A stretch of DNA of 45,726 nucleotides from Bacteroidia bacterium (GCA_020847635.1 JADLBQ010000024.1:1-45726); one strand, 5' to 3'. Shown: positions 25,386 through 34,702, counted from the first letter of the stretch. The notes: a model not told the origin generated them from the sequence alone. Numbers and translations are program-made.

Positions 25386-27023
25386 TCAGGTCTGGATCAA
25401 ACCAACATTAAACTGCTTTATAATGGGCGAATGGTTCGCCATTTCGATCCCCATCGAAATCCATTTCCGTGTTTCCATGGGATCAATAATAGCATCTACC
25501 CAGAGCCGAGCTGCAGCATAGTAAGGTGAGGTTTGACGCTGATATCTTTCGGTAATTTCATTTAACAATTCCTGTTCATGCTCTTTATTCACTTGCTTCC
25601 CCTGAGTTTTCATTGTACTGACATGAATTTGCAGTAGTGTTTTGCCTGCCTGGGTACCTCCCATCACTGCAATTTGAGCGGATGGCCATGCAATAATAAG
25701 TCGGGGATCATAAGCCTTCCCGCACATGGCATAATTACCGGCACCATAAGAATTTCCAATTACAACAGTAAACTTCGGAACAACTGAATTGGCAACAGCA
25801 TTGACCATCTTGGCTCCGTCTTTTATAATTCCACCATGTTCACTTCTGGAGCCTACCATAAATCCGGTAACATCCTGTAAAAACAATATTGGAATTTTTC
25901 GCTGATTGCAATTCATAATAAAACGGGCTGCCTTATCGGCACTGTCACTATAAACTACCCCACCAAACTGCATTTCCCCTTTCTTGCTTTTTACAACTTT
26001 TCGCTGGTTAGCTACAATACCAATTGCCCAACCGTCTATTCGGGCTGTTCCGCAGATAATGGTCTGACCATATTTTGCCTTGTATTCATCAAATTCACTA
26101 TTGTCAATCAGTCGCTGAATCACTTCGTACATATCGTACTGTTTTCCCGCATCTGAAGGAATAATCCCGAAAATATCCTTTGCATCCTTTTTTGGAGGCT
26201 GTGGTTCTCTTCTGTCAAAACCTGCATTCTCAAAATGACCGGTTTTCTCAATGAGTCTCTTTATGTAATCAAGGCAGGAGGCATCATCCGGAAATTTATT
26301 ATCTGTAACACCAGAAATCTCACTGTGTGTTGATGCACCTCCTAATGTTTCGTTGTCAATATCTTCACCAATGGCTGATTTGACTAGGTAACTGCCTGCC
26401 AGGAATACCGACCCGGTCTTGTCAACGATTAAAGCCTCATCACTCATAATTGGAAGGTAGGCGCCTCCGGCCACACAGCTTCCCATAATTGCTGCAATTT
26501 GAATAATTCCCATTGATGACATGACAGCATTATTGCGGAATATTCTTCCAAAGTGTTCTTTATCGGGGAAAATCTCATCCTGCATCGGAAGATAAACTCC
26601 GGCACTGTCAACCAGATAAATAATAGGCAGCTTGTTTTCAATTGAAATCTCCTGTGCCCTTAGATTCTTTTTAGCAGTCATGGGAAACCAGGCTCCGGCT
26701 TTCACAGTTGCATCGTTGGCAACAACAATACACTGCCGGCCGGTTATATAACCTATGATAACGACCACACCGGCTGAAGGGCAGCCACCCTCGGTTTCAT
26801 ACATTCCATCAGCTGCCAAAGCTCCGATCTCTATTTGAGGTTTATCCTTATCAAGCAGGTAGGCAATCCGTTCCCTGGCCAGCATCTTATTCTTCGCCTT
26901 TTGCTTTTCAGCATTCTTCTTTCCCCCTCCATCATGTACTTCTTCCAGCTTTGATTTCAACTTTGATAAAAGGGTCTTATTAAAATCTTCATTTGTGTTA
27001 AACTCAATGTCAATCTTCTTCAT
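25386..27023 (-). CDS. Acyl-CoA carboxylase beta (carboxyltransferase) subunit
   Basis: 545 residues made of the two carboxyltransferase halves. The N-half shows ARERIAYLLD, NDATVKAGAWFPMTAKK and YLVDSAGVYLPMQDEIFPD; the C-half shows ICGTARIDGWAIGIVANQ, FLQDVTGFMVGSRSEHGG (acyl-CoA and biotin side) and GAGNYAMCGKAYDPRL. These residues place it in the MCC/PCC-type group (biotin-dependent carboxylation of methylcrotonyl-CoA, propionyl-CoA or similar); the length of about 540 and the MCG block favour the methylcrotonyl-like branch. The biotin carboxylase/BCCP partner is not in the window. It is the last gene of the string that begins with rel. Confidence 0.88.
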   Translation of the reverse strand: MKKIDIEFNTNEDFNKTLLSKLKSKLEEVHDGGGKKNAEKQKAKNKMLARERIAYLLDKDKPQIEIGALAADGMYETEGGCPSAGVVVIIGYITGRQCIVVANDATVKAGAWFPMTAKKNLRAQEISIENKLPIIYLVDSAGVYLPMQDEIFPDKEHFGRIFRNNAVMSSMGIIQIAAIMGSCVAGGAYLPIMSDEALIVDKTGSVFLAGSYLVKSAIGEDIDNETLGGASTHSEISGVTDNKFPDDASCLDYIKRLIEKTGHFENAGFDRREPQPPKKDAKDIFGIIPSDAGKQYDMYEVIQRLIDNSEFDEYKAKYGQTIICGTARIDGWAIGIVANQRKVVKSKKGEMQFGGVVYSDSADKAARFIMNCNQRKIPILFLQDVTGFMVGSRSEHGGIIKDGAKMVNAVANSVVPKFTVVIGNSYGAGNYAMCGKAYDPRLIIAWPSAQIAVMGGTQAGKTLLQIHVSTMKTQGKQVNKEHEQELLNEITERYQRQTSPYYAAARLWVDAIIDPMETRKWISMGIEMANHSPIIKQFNVGLIQT

Positions 27024-27054
27024 TTCTTAATTTTTGAATGTTGTAAATATAGTC

Positions 27055-27903
27055 TCACTCTGTTTTCTGATCCTTGTGAAATTTAACAATTGCCCAGTTA
27101 TTTTTTTCTTTTAAGGCAACCGGCTTCAGTTGATATGCTCCGGCCGAGTCCAGGATGTGTTTAAGGTCGCTGGAGTAGAATCCGCTTAATATCAGGAATC
27201 CGTTTTCTGAGAGCGAATCTGAATACAGATGCATATCAGCAAGTAAAACATTCCGGTTAATGTTAGCAAGAATAATATCAAATTGTTTACCAGATAAATA
27301 CGTTGCGTCTCCCTTGTTCACACTGACAATGTTGCAGTTGTTCCTTCTTAGATTCTCCATTGTATTAGCAATACATTGCGGATCGTTATCAACAGCAATC
27401 ACCTCTTTAGCTCCGAGTTTTTCGGCCATGATTGCCAGAATACCTGTTCCGCAACCCATATCACAGACTGATTTAACTGGAAAATTGGTTTCAAGCATCA
27501 TTTCTATCATTCCTGAAGTTGTTTCATGATGACCAGTACCAAATGACATTTCGGGATCTATAATAATCTCATACGCTGAGCTTCGATCAGTAGGGTGAAA
27601 AGTAGCCCGGATGTTTACTTTACCAGCAATTTGAACCGGCTGAAAGTTTGTTTCCCATTCTTTATTCCAGTTTTTCTCCTCATGGTAAATTATTGAAAAA
27701 GGAATTTTATGTTCATTGATTAAGTCAATAGTTGCTAGCAATTCCTGATTGAAATCCAGCTGAGGCAAAAAAGCAGCAAGAATGCCTTCTTGTTCCCTTT
27801 CTTCAAACATATCAAACCCTGAGTCAGCTAGAATGGCAACCAGCATATCAGACAATGGAAGTTCAGATTCGGGAATTTTAAAGTCTACTTCAATCCATTT
27901 CAT
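27055..27903 (-). CDS. prmA: Ribosomal protein L11 methyltransferase
   Basis: 282 residues. The substrate-recognition N-terminus (MKWIEVDFKIPESE) is followed by the PrmA signature DPEMSFGTGHHETTSGMIEM (about 117-136), the SAM-binding VCDMGCGTGILAIMAEKLGA (about 145-164), acidic loop AVDNDPQC and motif ILANINRNVLL (about 210-220), where a usual NxxP is NINR. It trimethylates ribosomal protein L11. It sits 30 bp after dtd and 31 bp before the carboxylase gene on the same strand. Length and motifs are normal. Confidence 0.95.
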   Translation of the reverse strand: MKWIEVDFKIPESELPLSDMLVAILADSGFDMFEEREQEGILAAFLPQLDFNQELLATIDLINEHKIPFSIIYHEEKNWNKEWETNFQPVQIAGKVNIRATFHPTDRSSAYEIIIDPEMSFGTGHHETTSGMIEMMLETNFPVKSVCDMGCGTGILAIMAEKLGAKEVIAVDNDPQCIANTMENLRRNNCNIVSVNKGDATYLSGKQFDIILANINRNVLLADMHLYSDSLSENGFLILSGFYSSDLKHILDSAGAYQLKPVALKEKNNWAIVKFHKDQKTE

Positions 27904-27933
27904 CAGGTAGCTGGGTTAACGATTATGAGGCGG

Positions 27934-28386
27934 TTATTCTTTTTGTTTGCTGTCAATAAGGATTGTTACCGGTCCGTCATTAATCAATTGTACTTGCATA
28001 TCAGCACCAAAAACTCCAGACTTAACATCAATCCCGGAATTTTCTTTAAGCAGTGAAATGAATTTATGATATAACTGAGCCGCTTTTTCAGCCGGTGCAG
28101 CTTTGATGTAAGAGGGGCGGTTACCTTTTTTGGTTGATGCATGAAGGGTAAACTGGCTTATAACCAATAACTCACCGCCAACTTGAATTACTGACCGGTT
28201 CATTACTCCCTGGTTGTCATCAAATAATCGGATTAAGGAAACTTTGCCAGCCAGCCAGTCGGCATCCTCATCCGAATCATCCCGTTCAATTCCAAGCAGA
28301 ATCAGCAATCCCTGTCCGATTGAGGTATGTTCCATGTCTTGAATATGTACGGAAGCTGACTGAACACGCTGAATAACCATCCGCAT
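27934..28386 (-). CDS. dtd: D-aminoacyl-tRNA deacylase
   Basis: 150 residues; the whole Dtd chain is present. The start MRMVIQRVQSASVHI shows VQRV-type beginnings, the catalytic cross-subunit block is SQFTLHASTKKGNRPSYIKA (about 77-96), and the Gly-cisPro loop is NDGPVTILID (about 136-145). It hydrolyses D-aminoacyl-tRNAs as quality control. The ATG at 28386 overlaps the stop of purA by one base (TGATG), so the two are translationally coupled; the internal ATG at 28380 gives the MVIQRVQ start of the usual family and is an alternative. Confidence 0.94.
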   Translation of the reverse strand: MRMVIQRVQSASVHIQDMEHTSIGQGLLILLGIERDDSDEDADWLAGKVSLIRLFDDNQGVMNRSVIQVGGELLVISQFTLHASTKKGNRPSYIKAAPAEKAAQLYHKFISLLKENSGIDVKSGVFGADMQVQLINDGPVTILIDSKQKE

Positions 28387-29663
28387 CAGAAAAGCTTTTT
28401 GGTAATGATTGTCTGTTTTCTGTCAGGACCAACTGAAACAACATGAACCGGAACTCCGGTCTTTTCTTCAATAAACCGGATATACGATTTTAACTCTTGT
28501 GGGAACCGGGCCTCAGTCGCAACGTCAGTCAGATTCTCTTTCCATCCATTTGCTTCTGTATATACCGGTAATGGCGTGTTGTAAACAATATCATAAGGAA
28601 TGGTGGTAAGATCATTATCATTCAGGGTGTAGGAGGTACAGATTTTAAGGTGGTCAATTCCTGAGAGTACATCCGATTTCATCATCATTAGTTTAGTTAC
28701 ACCATTCAGCATAATGGAATATTTTAACAAGGGGATATCAAGCCATCCTGTTCTTCTGGGTCTACCGGTTGTAGCACCGAATTCATTTCCGTTTTTACGG
28801 ATCCATTCGCCCGTATCGTCATTTAATTCGGTAGGGAAAGGACCGCTTCCAACTCGTGTACAATAAGCTTTGAAAATACCAAACACTTCTCCAATTCTGT
28901 GAGGAGAAATACCCAATCCTGAACAAGTTCCTGCTGTAATAGTATTCGATGAAGTTACAAATGGATAAGATCCGAAATCAATATCCAGCAGAGAGCCTTG
29001 AGCTCCTTCAGCCAGTACCTTCATCCCCTGATCAAGTAAGCGGTTAATCTCATATTCGCCATCAACCAGATTCATTTTTCTCATGGTTTCAATTCCTTCA
29101 AACCAGACCGACTCATACACCTTCAGGTCATAATCAAACTGGAAGTGTGCCAGCATTCTGATGTGCTTATCAACCAATGACCGATAGCGGGTTTCAAAAT
29201 CGGTTGACTCGATATCACCAACCCGTAAACCATTTCTTCCGGTTTTATCCATATAAGCCGGGCCAATTCCTTTCAATGTGCTTCCGATTTTTTCCTTTCC
29301 CTTCTGCGCTTCACTGGCAGCATCAAGTATTCTGTGAGTAGGCAGAATTAAATGAGCCTTTCTTGAAATCCTTAAATTCCTTCTTACATCAACTCCCATT
29401 TTCAGCAGGGCATCCACTTCCTTTTTAAAAATGGCAGGATCAAGTACAACTCCGTTTCCAATCAGGTTTATTTTCTTTTCATGAAAAATTCCGGATGGAA
29501 TAGTATGGAGAACATGTTTGATTCCGTTAAACTCAAGGGTGTGTCCGGCATTTGGACCACCTTGAAACCGGGCTATCACATCATAATGAGGAGCGAGTAC
29601 ATCAACAATTTTCCCTTTCCCTTCATCACCCCATTGAAGACCCAGAAGTACATCTGTTTTCAT
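28386..29663 (-). CDS. purA: Adenylosuccinate synthetase
   Basis: 425 residues, normal length. GLQWGDEGKGKIVD (about 8-21) holds the P-loop-like GDEGKGK with the catalytic Asp, and GPNAGHTLEF contains the catalytic His. Further signatures are KGIGPAYMDKTGRNGLRV (about 134-151, monomer-monomer Arg loop) and ATTGRPRRTGWLD (about 300-312). It makes adenylosuccinate from IMP, GTP and aspartate in purine synthesis. It is 25 bp downstream of the STAS gene and coupled to dtd. I see no purine riboswitch in the short gap before it. Confidence 0.96.
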   Translation of the reverse strand: MKTDVLLGLQWGDEGKGKIVDVLAPHYDVIARFQGGPNAGHTLEFNGIKHVLHTIPSGIFHEKKINLIGNGVVLDPAIFKKEVDALLKMGVDVRRNLRISRKAHLILPTHRILDAASEAQKGKEKIGSTLKGIGPAYMDKTGRNGLRVGDIESTDFETRYRSLVDKHIRMLAHFQFDYDLKVYESVWFEGIETMRKMNLVDGEYEINRLLDQGMKVLAEGAQGSLLDIDFGSYPFVTSSNTITAGTCSGLGISPHRIGEVFGIFKAYCTRVGSGPFPTELNDDTGEWIRKNGNEFGATTGRPRRTGWLDIPLLKYSIMLNGVTKLMMMKSDVLSGIDHLKICTSYTLNDNDLTTIPYDIVYNTPLPVYTEANGWKENLTDVATEARFPQELKSYIRFIEEKTGVPVHVVSVGPDRKQTIITKKLF

Positions 29664-29688
29664 TGATTTAAAATTTTCTGGTAAATAA

Positions 29689-30042
29689 TCAGGCTTCCTG
29701 GATGAATGCTGCTGCAGCGCTTTCCTCGGTATCTGTAACGGTAAAGATATCGGTCAGACGTGTAACCATGAGTAAAGATTTAACTTTATCAGAAATGTTG
29801 CATATAATAGCTTCACCTCCATTTTTACGTGCAGTAGTAAGGATATTAAGTAAGACGGAGAGCCCGGTACTGTTCATGTATTTAAAGTCGGAAAGATTTA
29901 AAATAAAAAACCTATTTCGTTCAGGTTCGATTTTTTGAATTTCATCCAGTAGCCTGGCAGCTTGTGATCGTTCCATCAGATTACCTGACAAGTGGAGTGT
30001 GCAATAATTGTCATGTCTTCTAATCTTATAGTCAAATTCCAT
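29689..30042 (-). CDS. STAS domain protein, anti-sigma factor antagonist type
   Basis: 117 residues: one STAS fold. FFILNLSDFKYMNSTGLSVL (about 45-64) has the conserved Ser in NSTG, which is phosphorylated in SpoIIAA-type antagonists and here is a good phosphosite candidate. The protein probably binds an anti-sigma kinase or another partner, but neither an anti-sigma factor nor a transporter is in the window. It follows the Fur-family gene by 34 bp and has its own exact -7 element overlapping that gene's stop. Confidence 0.85.
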   Translation of the reverse strand: MEFDYKIRRHDNYCTLHLSGNLMERSQAARLLDEIQKIEPERNRFFILNLSDFKYMNSTGLSVLLNILTTARKNGGEAIICNISDKVKSLLMVTRLTDIFTVTDTEESAAAAFIQEA

Positions 30043-30071
30043 GTAAAGCTGGTTTTAATTGTTGGTTAATG

Positions 30072-30079
30072 CAAAGCTA
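30072..30079 (-). promoter_or_regulatory. Internal -7 promoter element before the STAS gene
   Basis: The minus strand reads TAGCTTTG, an exact TAnnTTTG match, overlapping the Fur-family stop codon. A TTTG on the same strand (30102-30105) lies 22 nt further upstream, a slightly long but acceptable -33 spacing. Its leader would be about 25 nt. It would let STAS-purA-dtd-prmA be transcribed apart from rel-fur. Confidence 0.5.
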
Positions 30080-30556
30080 TTTTTTCTTCTCAAAATGAGG
30101 GCAAATTCCGTTTTCCTTCAGTTTATTACAATGACCATAAAGATGCAGTGAGTGCCCGGTAATCCTGAAATTCAACAGTTCACCCATAGTATCCTGAATC
30201 TGCTGAATACGCGGATCGCAAAACTCAAGTACGTATCCGCAATCACTACAAATGAGGTGATCATGCTGTCGTTGACCGATTGCAGGTTCATAGATTGACA
30301 GGTTCTGTTCAAAGTGATGCCTTCGGATAAGTTTACAAGCCAGCAGGTGTTCGATGGTATTATAAACAGTAGCCAGGCTGATTTTATAATGCTCACGAAG
30401 AAGATGTTCATGAAGTGACTCTACACTAAAGTGAGTTTTCAGGTTATAAATCTCCTTAAGAATAGAAAATCGCTCTTTTGTTTTCCTCAGATTCCCCTTT
30501 TCAAGGTAGTTTCTCAGAATTTTTTCAGGGTCTTTGTTAGTTACTATCTGATTCAT
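30077..30556 (-). CDS. Fur family transcriptional regulator
   Basis: 159 residues. The winged helix (about 12-90) includes KGNLRKTKERFSILKEIYNL and the recognition helix YKISLATVYNTIEHL. The metal domain has RRHHFE and GQRQHDHLICSDCGYVLEF, with the CxxC zinc pair, and a second zinc pair in CNKLKENGICPHFEKK. All likely ligands for structural zinc and sensing metal are there, so it is a complete Fur/PerR/Zur-type sensor; subtype cannot be decided. It is 12 bp after rel on the same strand, so cotranscription is likely. Confidence 0.9.
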   Translation of the reverse strand: MNQIVTNKDPEKILRNYLEKGNLRKTKERFSILKEIYNLKTHFSVESLHEHLLREHYKISLATVYNTIEHLLACKLIRRHHFEQNLSIYEPAIGQRQHDHLICSDCGYVLEFCDPRIQQIQDTMGELLNFRITGHSLHLYGHCNKLKENGICPHFEKKK

Positions 30557-30568
30557 GGTCGGATTATT

Positions 30569-32806
30569 CTAATCTATGCGAGAAACACTCATAATTCCTT
30601 TCAGTTTTCTGAGTCTTTTCATCAGAGTATTCAGATGCTTGGTATCAAGAACAAACAGCATAATAGTACCTTCAAACAAACCATCTGTTGATTCAATACT
30701 GATAGAGCGCATATTTACCTTCAATTCACTTGAGATCACCTTTGTGATATGATTAACCACACCAACATCATCCACTCCGGTAATGCGTACACCGGTCAGG
30801 AATGCAATTTCCTTAGCTCCGGTCCATTTTGCTTTAACAATCCGGAATGCATAATTACTCATCAGCTTTATTGCATTAGGGCAATTGGTCCGATGAATAA
30901 TTATTCCTTCGTCTGAAGTGATAAATCCGAAAACATCATCACCGGGAATCGGTTTACAACAGGATGATAATTTATATGCTATTTTACCAATATCCTCACC
31001 AATAACCAGTGCATCATTGTTTCCCCGAACCTGTTTAACCAATTCTTCAAAACTCAATCCGGCTTTCCGCGGATTCACTTTTCTTGTTTTGGGGTCAAAC
31101 TGCAATGCCTCACGAAGATCATGCAGATCAATGACATTCATTGCCACCCTGTAATATAAATCAGCAGTAGTAGCCACCTTATAGTAAAGCAATACATTAT
31201 TCATGTTCACCGAACTTTCGACTACCTTTATCTGCCTGAGCTTTTTATCAAAAATCTCTTTGCCATCATCTGTCAGTCTTTTACGATGTTCACGAACTGC
31301 ATCTTTAATTTTTCCTTTTGCTTTGGCAGTTACAACAATAGAAAGCCAGTCTTCTTTCGGATATTGTTTTTCGGAAGTAATAATTTCAATCTGATCACCA
31401 CTTGTCAACTTATGACTGATTGGAACCAGTCTATGGTTCACCTTTGCTCCGATACAACGACTGCCGATATCAGTATGAATATCAAAAGCAAAATCGAGGG
31501 CAGTACTTCCGTGGGGCAAAGTCCTCAGGTCTCCTTTCGGGGTAAATACAAAAATTTCTTCTGAAAAGAGATTCAGTTTAAAGTCATCCACAAAATCAAG
31601 GGCATTGCCTTCAGGACTTTCGAGCAATTCCCGGATTTTAGCTACCCATTCATCCAATGCACTTTCGGCACTGCCTTCTTTGTATTTCCAGTGAGCGGCA
31701 TAGCCCATTTCGGCAATTTCATCCATTCTGCGGGTTCTTATTTGAACTTCAACCCACTTGCCGCTGCTGCTCATTACTGTTGTATGGAGTGACTCATAAC
31801 CGTTTGCTTTAGGAGTTGAAATCCAGTCACGAAGACGATCAGGATTTGGAACATAATAATCGGTTACAATGGAATAAATCCGCCAGCAATCAGCCTTCTC
31901 TTTCTCAGGCAGGGTATCAATAATAATCCGGATTGCAAAAAGATCATAGACTTCTTCAAAGGGAATCTGCTGCCGTTTCATCTTTTCCCAAATCGAATGA
32001 ATTGATTTTGGTCTTCCCTTAATTTCAAAGTTGAATCCCTGCTTTTTAAATTCTTCAATCAACGGCTTTGTAAAATCATTGATAAACTTATCGTGTTCTT
32101 TTTTACTCGCATGCAACTTTCCTGTAATTTCTTGATAGGCCTGTGGCTCAGTATATTTCATTGCAAGATCTTCCAACTCATTTTTAATAGCATAAAAACC
32201 CAGCCTATGTGCAAGAGGTGCATAGATAAATGCGGTTTCACCGGCTATTTTCAGCTGCTTGTTTCGTGGCATCATTTCCAGGGTACGCATGTTATGAAGC
32301 CGGTCGGCAATCTTAATGAGGATTACTCGGACATCATCACTGAGCGTTAGCAGAACCTTTCGAAAATTTTCTGCCTGCATTGAGGTATTGCCCTGATCAA
32401 ACACACCAGAAATTTTTGTCAGCCCGTCAACAATTTTTGCAATGGTTTTGCCAAATCTGTCTTCAATATCTTCAAGTGTGATATTGGTGTCCTCCACTGT
32501 ATCATGAAGCAATGCCCCCACAACCGAAGTAGTTCCCAGGCCCATCTCTTCAGTTACAATCCTGGCAACTGCCAAGGGATGAAAAATATAAGGTTCTCCG
32601 GTTCTGCGCCTCATTCCTTCATGGGCATTGAGAGCAGTGTCGAATGCCAGCCGAATGAGCTTTTTATCATCCTTCTCCATAGTTGGTTTGCAACTGCGGA
32701 GCAAGGCCCGATAGCGTTTCAGGATTTCGCTTTTCTCCTGCTCCAGTTCAGTTGCATCTTTGGCAATGGGATGCTTGGTAACACGAATCTTTCTTAACTC
32801 AGCCAT
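30569..32806 (-). CDS. rel: Bifunctional (p)ppGpp synthetase/hydrolase (RelA/SpoT family)
   Basis: 745 residues, the standard Rel length. The HD hydrolase domain keeps RTGEPYIFHPLAVARIV and VGALLHDTVEDTNIT (HDxxED, about 95-101) and KIADRLHNMRTL. The synthetase domain keeps GRPKSIHSIWEKM, ANGYESLHTTV and VEVQIRTRRMDEIAE, so both activities look intact. A TGS domain (VFTPKGDLRTLPHGSTALDF) and a C-terminal ACT domain (VNMRSISIESTDG) follow. It sets the alarmone level during starvation. A good -7 element lies 14 nt before the ATG. It heads the string rel-fur-STAS-purA-dtd-prmA-carboxylase. Confidence 0.95.
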   Translation of the reverse strand: MAELRKIRVTKHPIAKDATELEQEKSEILKRYRALLRSCKPTMEKDDKKLIRLAFDTALNAHEGMRRRTGEPYIFHPLAVARIVTEEMGLGTTSVVGALLHDTVEDTNITLEDIEDRFGKTIAKIVDGLTKISGVFDQGNTSMQAENFRKVLLTLSDDVRVILIKIADRLHNMRTLEMMPRNKQLKIAGETAFIYAPLAHRLGFYAIKNELEDLAMKYTEPQAYQEITGKLHASKKEHDKFINDFTKPLIEEFKKQGFNFEIKGRPKSIHSIWEKMKRQQIPFEEVYDLFAIRIIIDTLPEKEKADCWRIYSIVTDYYVPNPDRLRDWISTPKANGYESLHTTVMSSSGKWVEVQIRTRRMDEIAEMGYAAHWKYKEGSAESALDEWVAKIRELLESPEGNALDFVDDFKLNLFSEEIFVFTPKGDLRTLPHGSTALDFAFDIHTDIGSRCIGAKVNHRLVPISHKLTSGDQIEIITSEKQYPKEDWLSIVVTAKAKGKIKDAVREHRKRLTDDGKEIFDKKLRQIKVVESSVNMNNVLLYYKVATTADLYYRVAMNVIDLHDLREALQFDPKTRKVNPRKAGLSFEELVKQVRGNNDALVIGEDIGKIAYKLSSCCKPIPGDDVFGFITSDEGIIIHRTNCPNAIKLMSNYAFRIVKAKWTGAKEIAFLTGVRITGVDDVGVVNHITKVISSELKVNMRSISIESTDGLFEGTIMLFVLDTKHLNTLMKRLRKLKGIMSVSRID

Positions 32807-32820
32807 GCACTAAATTTTTA

Positions 32821-32828
32821 CAAAGTTA
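32821..32828 (-). promoter_or_regulatory. -7 promoter element of rel
   Basis: The minus strand reads TAACTTTG, an exact TAnnTTTG match, 14 nt before the rel ATG at 32806. No good -33 TTTG is seen at the usual spacing. Confidence 0.5.
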
Positions 32829-32927
32829 ACGATGTGATGTCTGATAAAAATGAATGGGGAAATTCAATTGCGAATACAGCCTCTAAACAATTGTATGGAA
32901 ACGGATATCTGGCTGTTTATCAGTTAG

Positions 32928-32999
<72 letters not shown>

Positions 33000-33010
33000 T
33001 TGTGAGCTTG

Positions 33011-33018
33011 CAAACGTA
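33011..33018 (-). promoter_or_regulatory. -7 promoter element of the initiator tRNA
   Basis: The minus strand reads TACGTTTG, an exact TAnnTTTG match, ending 11 nt before the mature 5' end of the tRNA at 32999. Confidence 0.6.
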
Positions 33019-33071
33019 GTGTATTTTTACCAAAGCTTTTGATTTTCTATTTAGAAAATTATGTCCCCGGT

Positions 33072-33434
33072 TTAGAACTGCCCTGTTGATAACATAACCA
33101 GGGTACATGCTTCAATCGTTTCAATCCCTTTTTCTTCGAGTTCCGTTTCAAAACCGGGGTTTTCAGTTCCCGGATTAAAAATAACACGTTGTGGTGCCAG
33201 TTCATAAATAAAGGTTTTATATGGCTCCTGGTTAAGCGGATTAAGATACAGCGTTACTGTATGAATTCCTTCGATTCCTTTGGTGTTTGTCAGAATTTCA
33301 ACATCACGGACTGACCCCTTTCTGTTGCCAACAGCTACAACCTCAAGCCCAGCATCCCTGAGGCGGTTAATAGCTTTAAACGAATACCGCTCCGGTTTAA
33401 CGGAAGCTCCAAGAACAAGTGTCTTCTTTTTCAT
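33072..33434 (-). CDS. CoA-binding domain protein (YccU-like)
   Basis: A 120-residue single Rossmann CoA-binding domain. It begins MKKKTLVLGASVKPERYSFK, with the glycine-rich nucleotide turn LGASxxPxRYS, and ends in the family block VIFNPGTENPGF and EACTLVML. Proteins of this kind bind CoA or related nucleotides; no enzymatic role is established. Its ATG overlaps the TGA of the MFS transporter gene (ATGA), so the two are translationally coupled, and the tRNA lies downstream. Confidence 0.87.
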   Translation of the reverse strand: MKKKTLVLGASVKPERYSFKAINRLRDAGLEVVAVGNRKGSVRDVEILTNTKGIEGIHTVTLYLNPLNQEPYKTFIYELAPQRVIFNPGTENPGFETELEEKGIETIEACTLVMLSTGQF

Positions 33435-34702
33435 TTTTCAACATAATTTAGTTCTTTACCGAATGTCTCCTCAATGGTTAAAATTGAATAAAATGCAATA
33501 GCCAAACATATTATTCCAACAATAAGCGCACTGTAAATATATGAATCAAGCAACGGCTTAAGAGATTTGTACAACAATGTAATAGGAACAACTGAACCTC
33601 TGGCAAAGTTTGGGACGGTGTTGGTTACCGTACTTCTGATATTGGTTCCGAACTGTTCGGAGGCAATAGTTACAAATAAGACCCAATATCCGGTACCACA
33701 ACCCATCAGAAAACACAAAATATAAAACCAGGTTAGTGAACTGCTGAACGGAAATGAATACAACAACATTAAGACGGATAAAAAAATAAGATATCCGACC
33801 ACTACTTTTTTTCTTGACCGGAAATACTGACTCAGCAAACCACTGATCAGATCCCCTGCACTTAAACCTATATAAGCATACATGATAGCTGTTCCGGTAT
33901 CAATCCCCTTCACTCCCGTATCCTTTGAAATAGCAACTGAGAGGGCAACTAACAGACCAACCACGTACCAGATAGGCACACCGATTGAGATACATTTCAG
34001 GTACTTCAGCAGATTACCGGGCTTAAACAGAATTCTGAAATTACCTCGGGTTACATTTTTTTCTTTAACAATGTCTTTAAACATACCGGATTCGATAGTT
34101 CCGATTCGCAGAAACAACAACACCAGTCCCATCAGGCCACCCACGATGTAGGCAATTTGCCAGCCGGCCAGCGACTCACCAAAGAGTTTATTGATCCATC
34201 CTGTCAGAAAAGCTCCTTCTTTACCAACCATTCCGGCAAAAACAGCACCCAGCACTCCAAAAGTTACAATGATCATAGTACCGTAACCCCTAAATTTCTT
34301 ATGCATTGTTTCTACTACCAGTGTGATTCCGGCTCCTAATTCTCCGGCAAGTCCCAGGCCTGCCAGAAACCTCACTGAAGCATACGAATATAATTCAGTG
34401 GTAAACGCATTTGCAATATTTGCTGCTGAGTATAGCAGTATGGATCCGAACAAAACTTTTAATCTTCCAATTTTATCACCCAGAACACCCCAGAGGATTC
34501 CGCCAAACAGCATTCCAATCATCTGGCAGTTGAAAAGAAAGATTTCACTACTCTCATAATTTACACCACCCAGGCCCAACATTTCAAGGCTTTCCTTTTT
34601 TATGACATTAAAAAGAATCAGGTCATAGATATCTACAAAATATCCTAATGAAGCAACGATAACCAGGAAATTGAATGGGTTCTTTATCATTCCAAGTTTC
34701 AT
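33431..34702 (-). CDS. MFS transporter
   Basis: About 423 residues, 12 predicted membrane segments. The signature loop GVLGDKIGRLKVLFGS (about 80-95) and ARFLAGLGLAGELGAG-like RFLAGLGLAGELGAGITLV (about 112-130) mark the sugar-porter/metabolite:H+ symporter branch. The frame extends to a TTG at 34714, but the ATG at 34702 lies 9 nt after a TTTGC element, the layout seen for several genes here, so it is preferred. The substrate is unknown. Translation is coupled to the CoA-binding protein downstream. Confidence 0.85.
   Translation of the reverse strand: MKLGMIKNPFNFLVIVASLGYFVDIYDLILFNVIKKESLEMLGLGGVNYESSEIFLFNCQMIGMLFGGILWGVLGDKIGRLKVLFGSILLYSAANIANAFTTELYSYASVRFLAGLGLAGELGAGITLVVETMHKKFRGYGTMIIVTFGVLGAVFAGMVGKEGAFLTGWINKLFGESLAGWQIAYIVGGLMGLVLLFLRIGTIESGMFKDIVKEKNVTRGNFRILFKPGNLLKYLKCISIGVPIWYVVGLLVALSVAISKDTGVKGIDTGTAIMYAYIGLSAGDLISGLLSQYFRSRKKVVVGYLIFLSVLMLLYSFPFSSSLTWFYILCFLMGCGTGYWVLFVTIASEQFGTNIRSTVTNTVPNFARGSVVPITLLYKSLKPLLDSYIYSALIVGIICLAIAFYSILTIEETFGKELNYVEK

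Noticed and set aside
29664-29688. Purine riboswitch before purA
   Set aside because: Gap is 25 bp, too short for any riboswitch.
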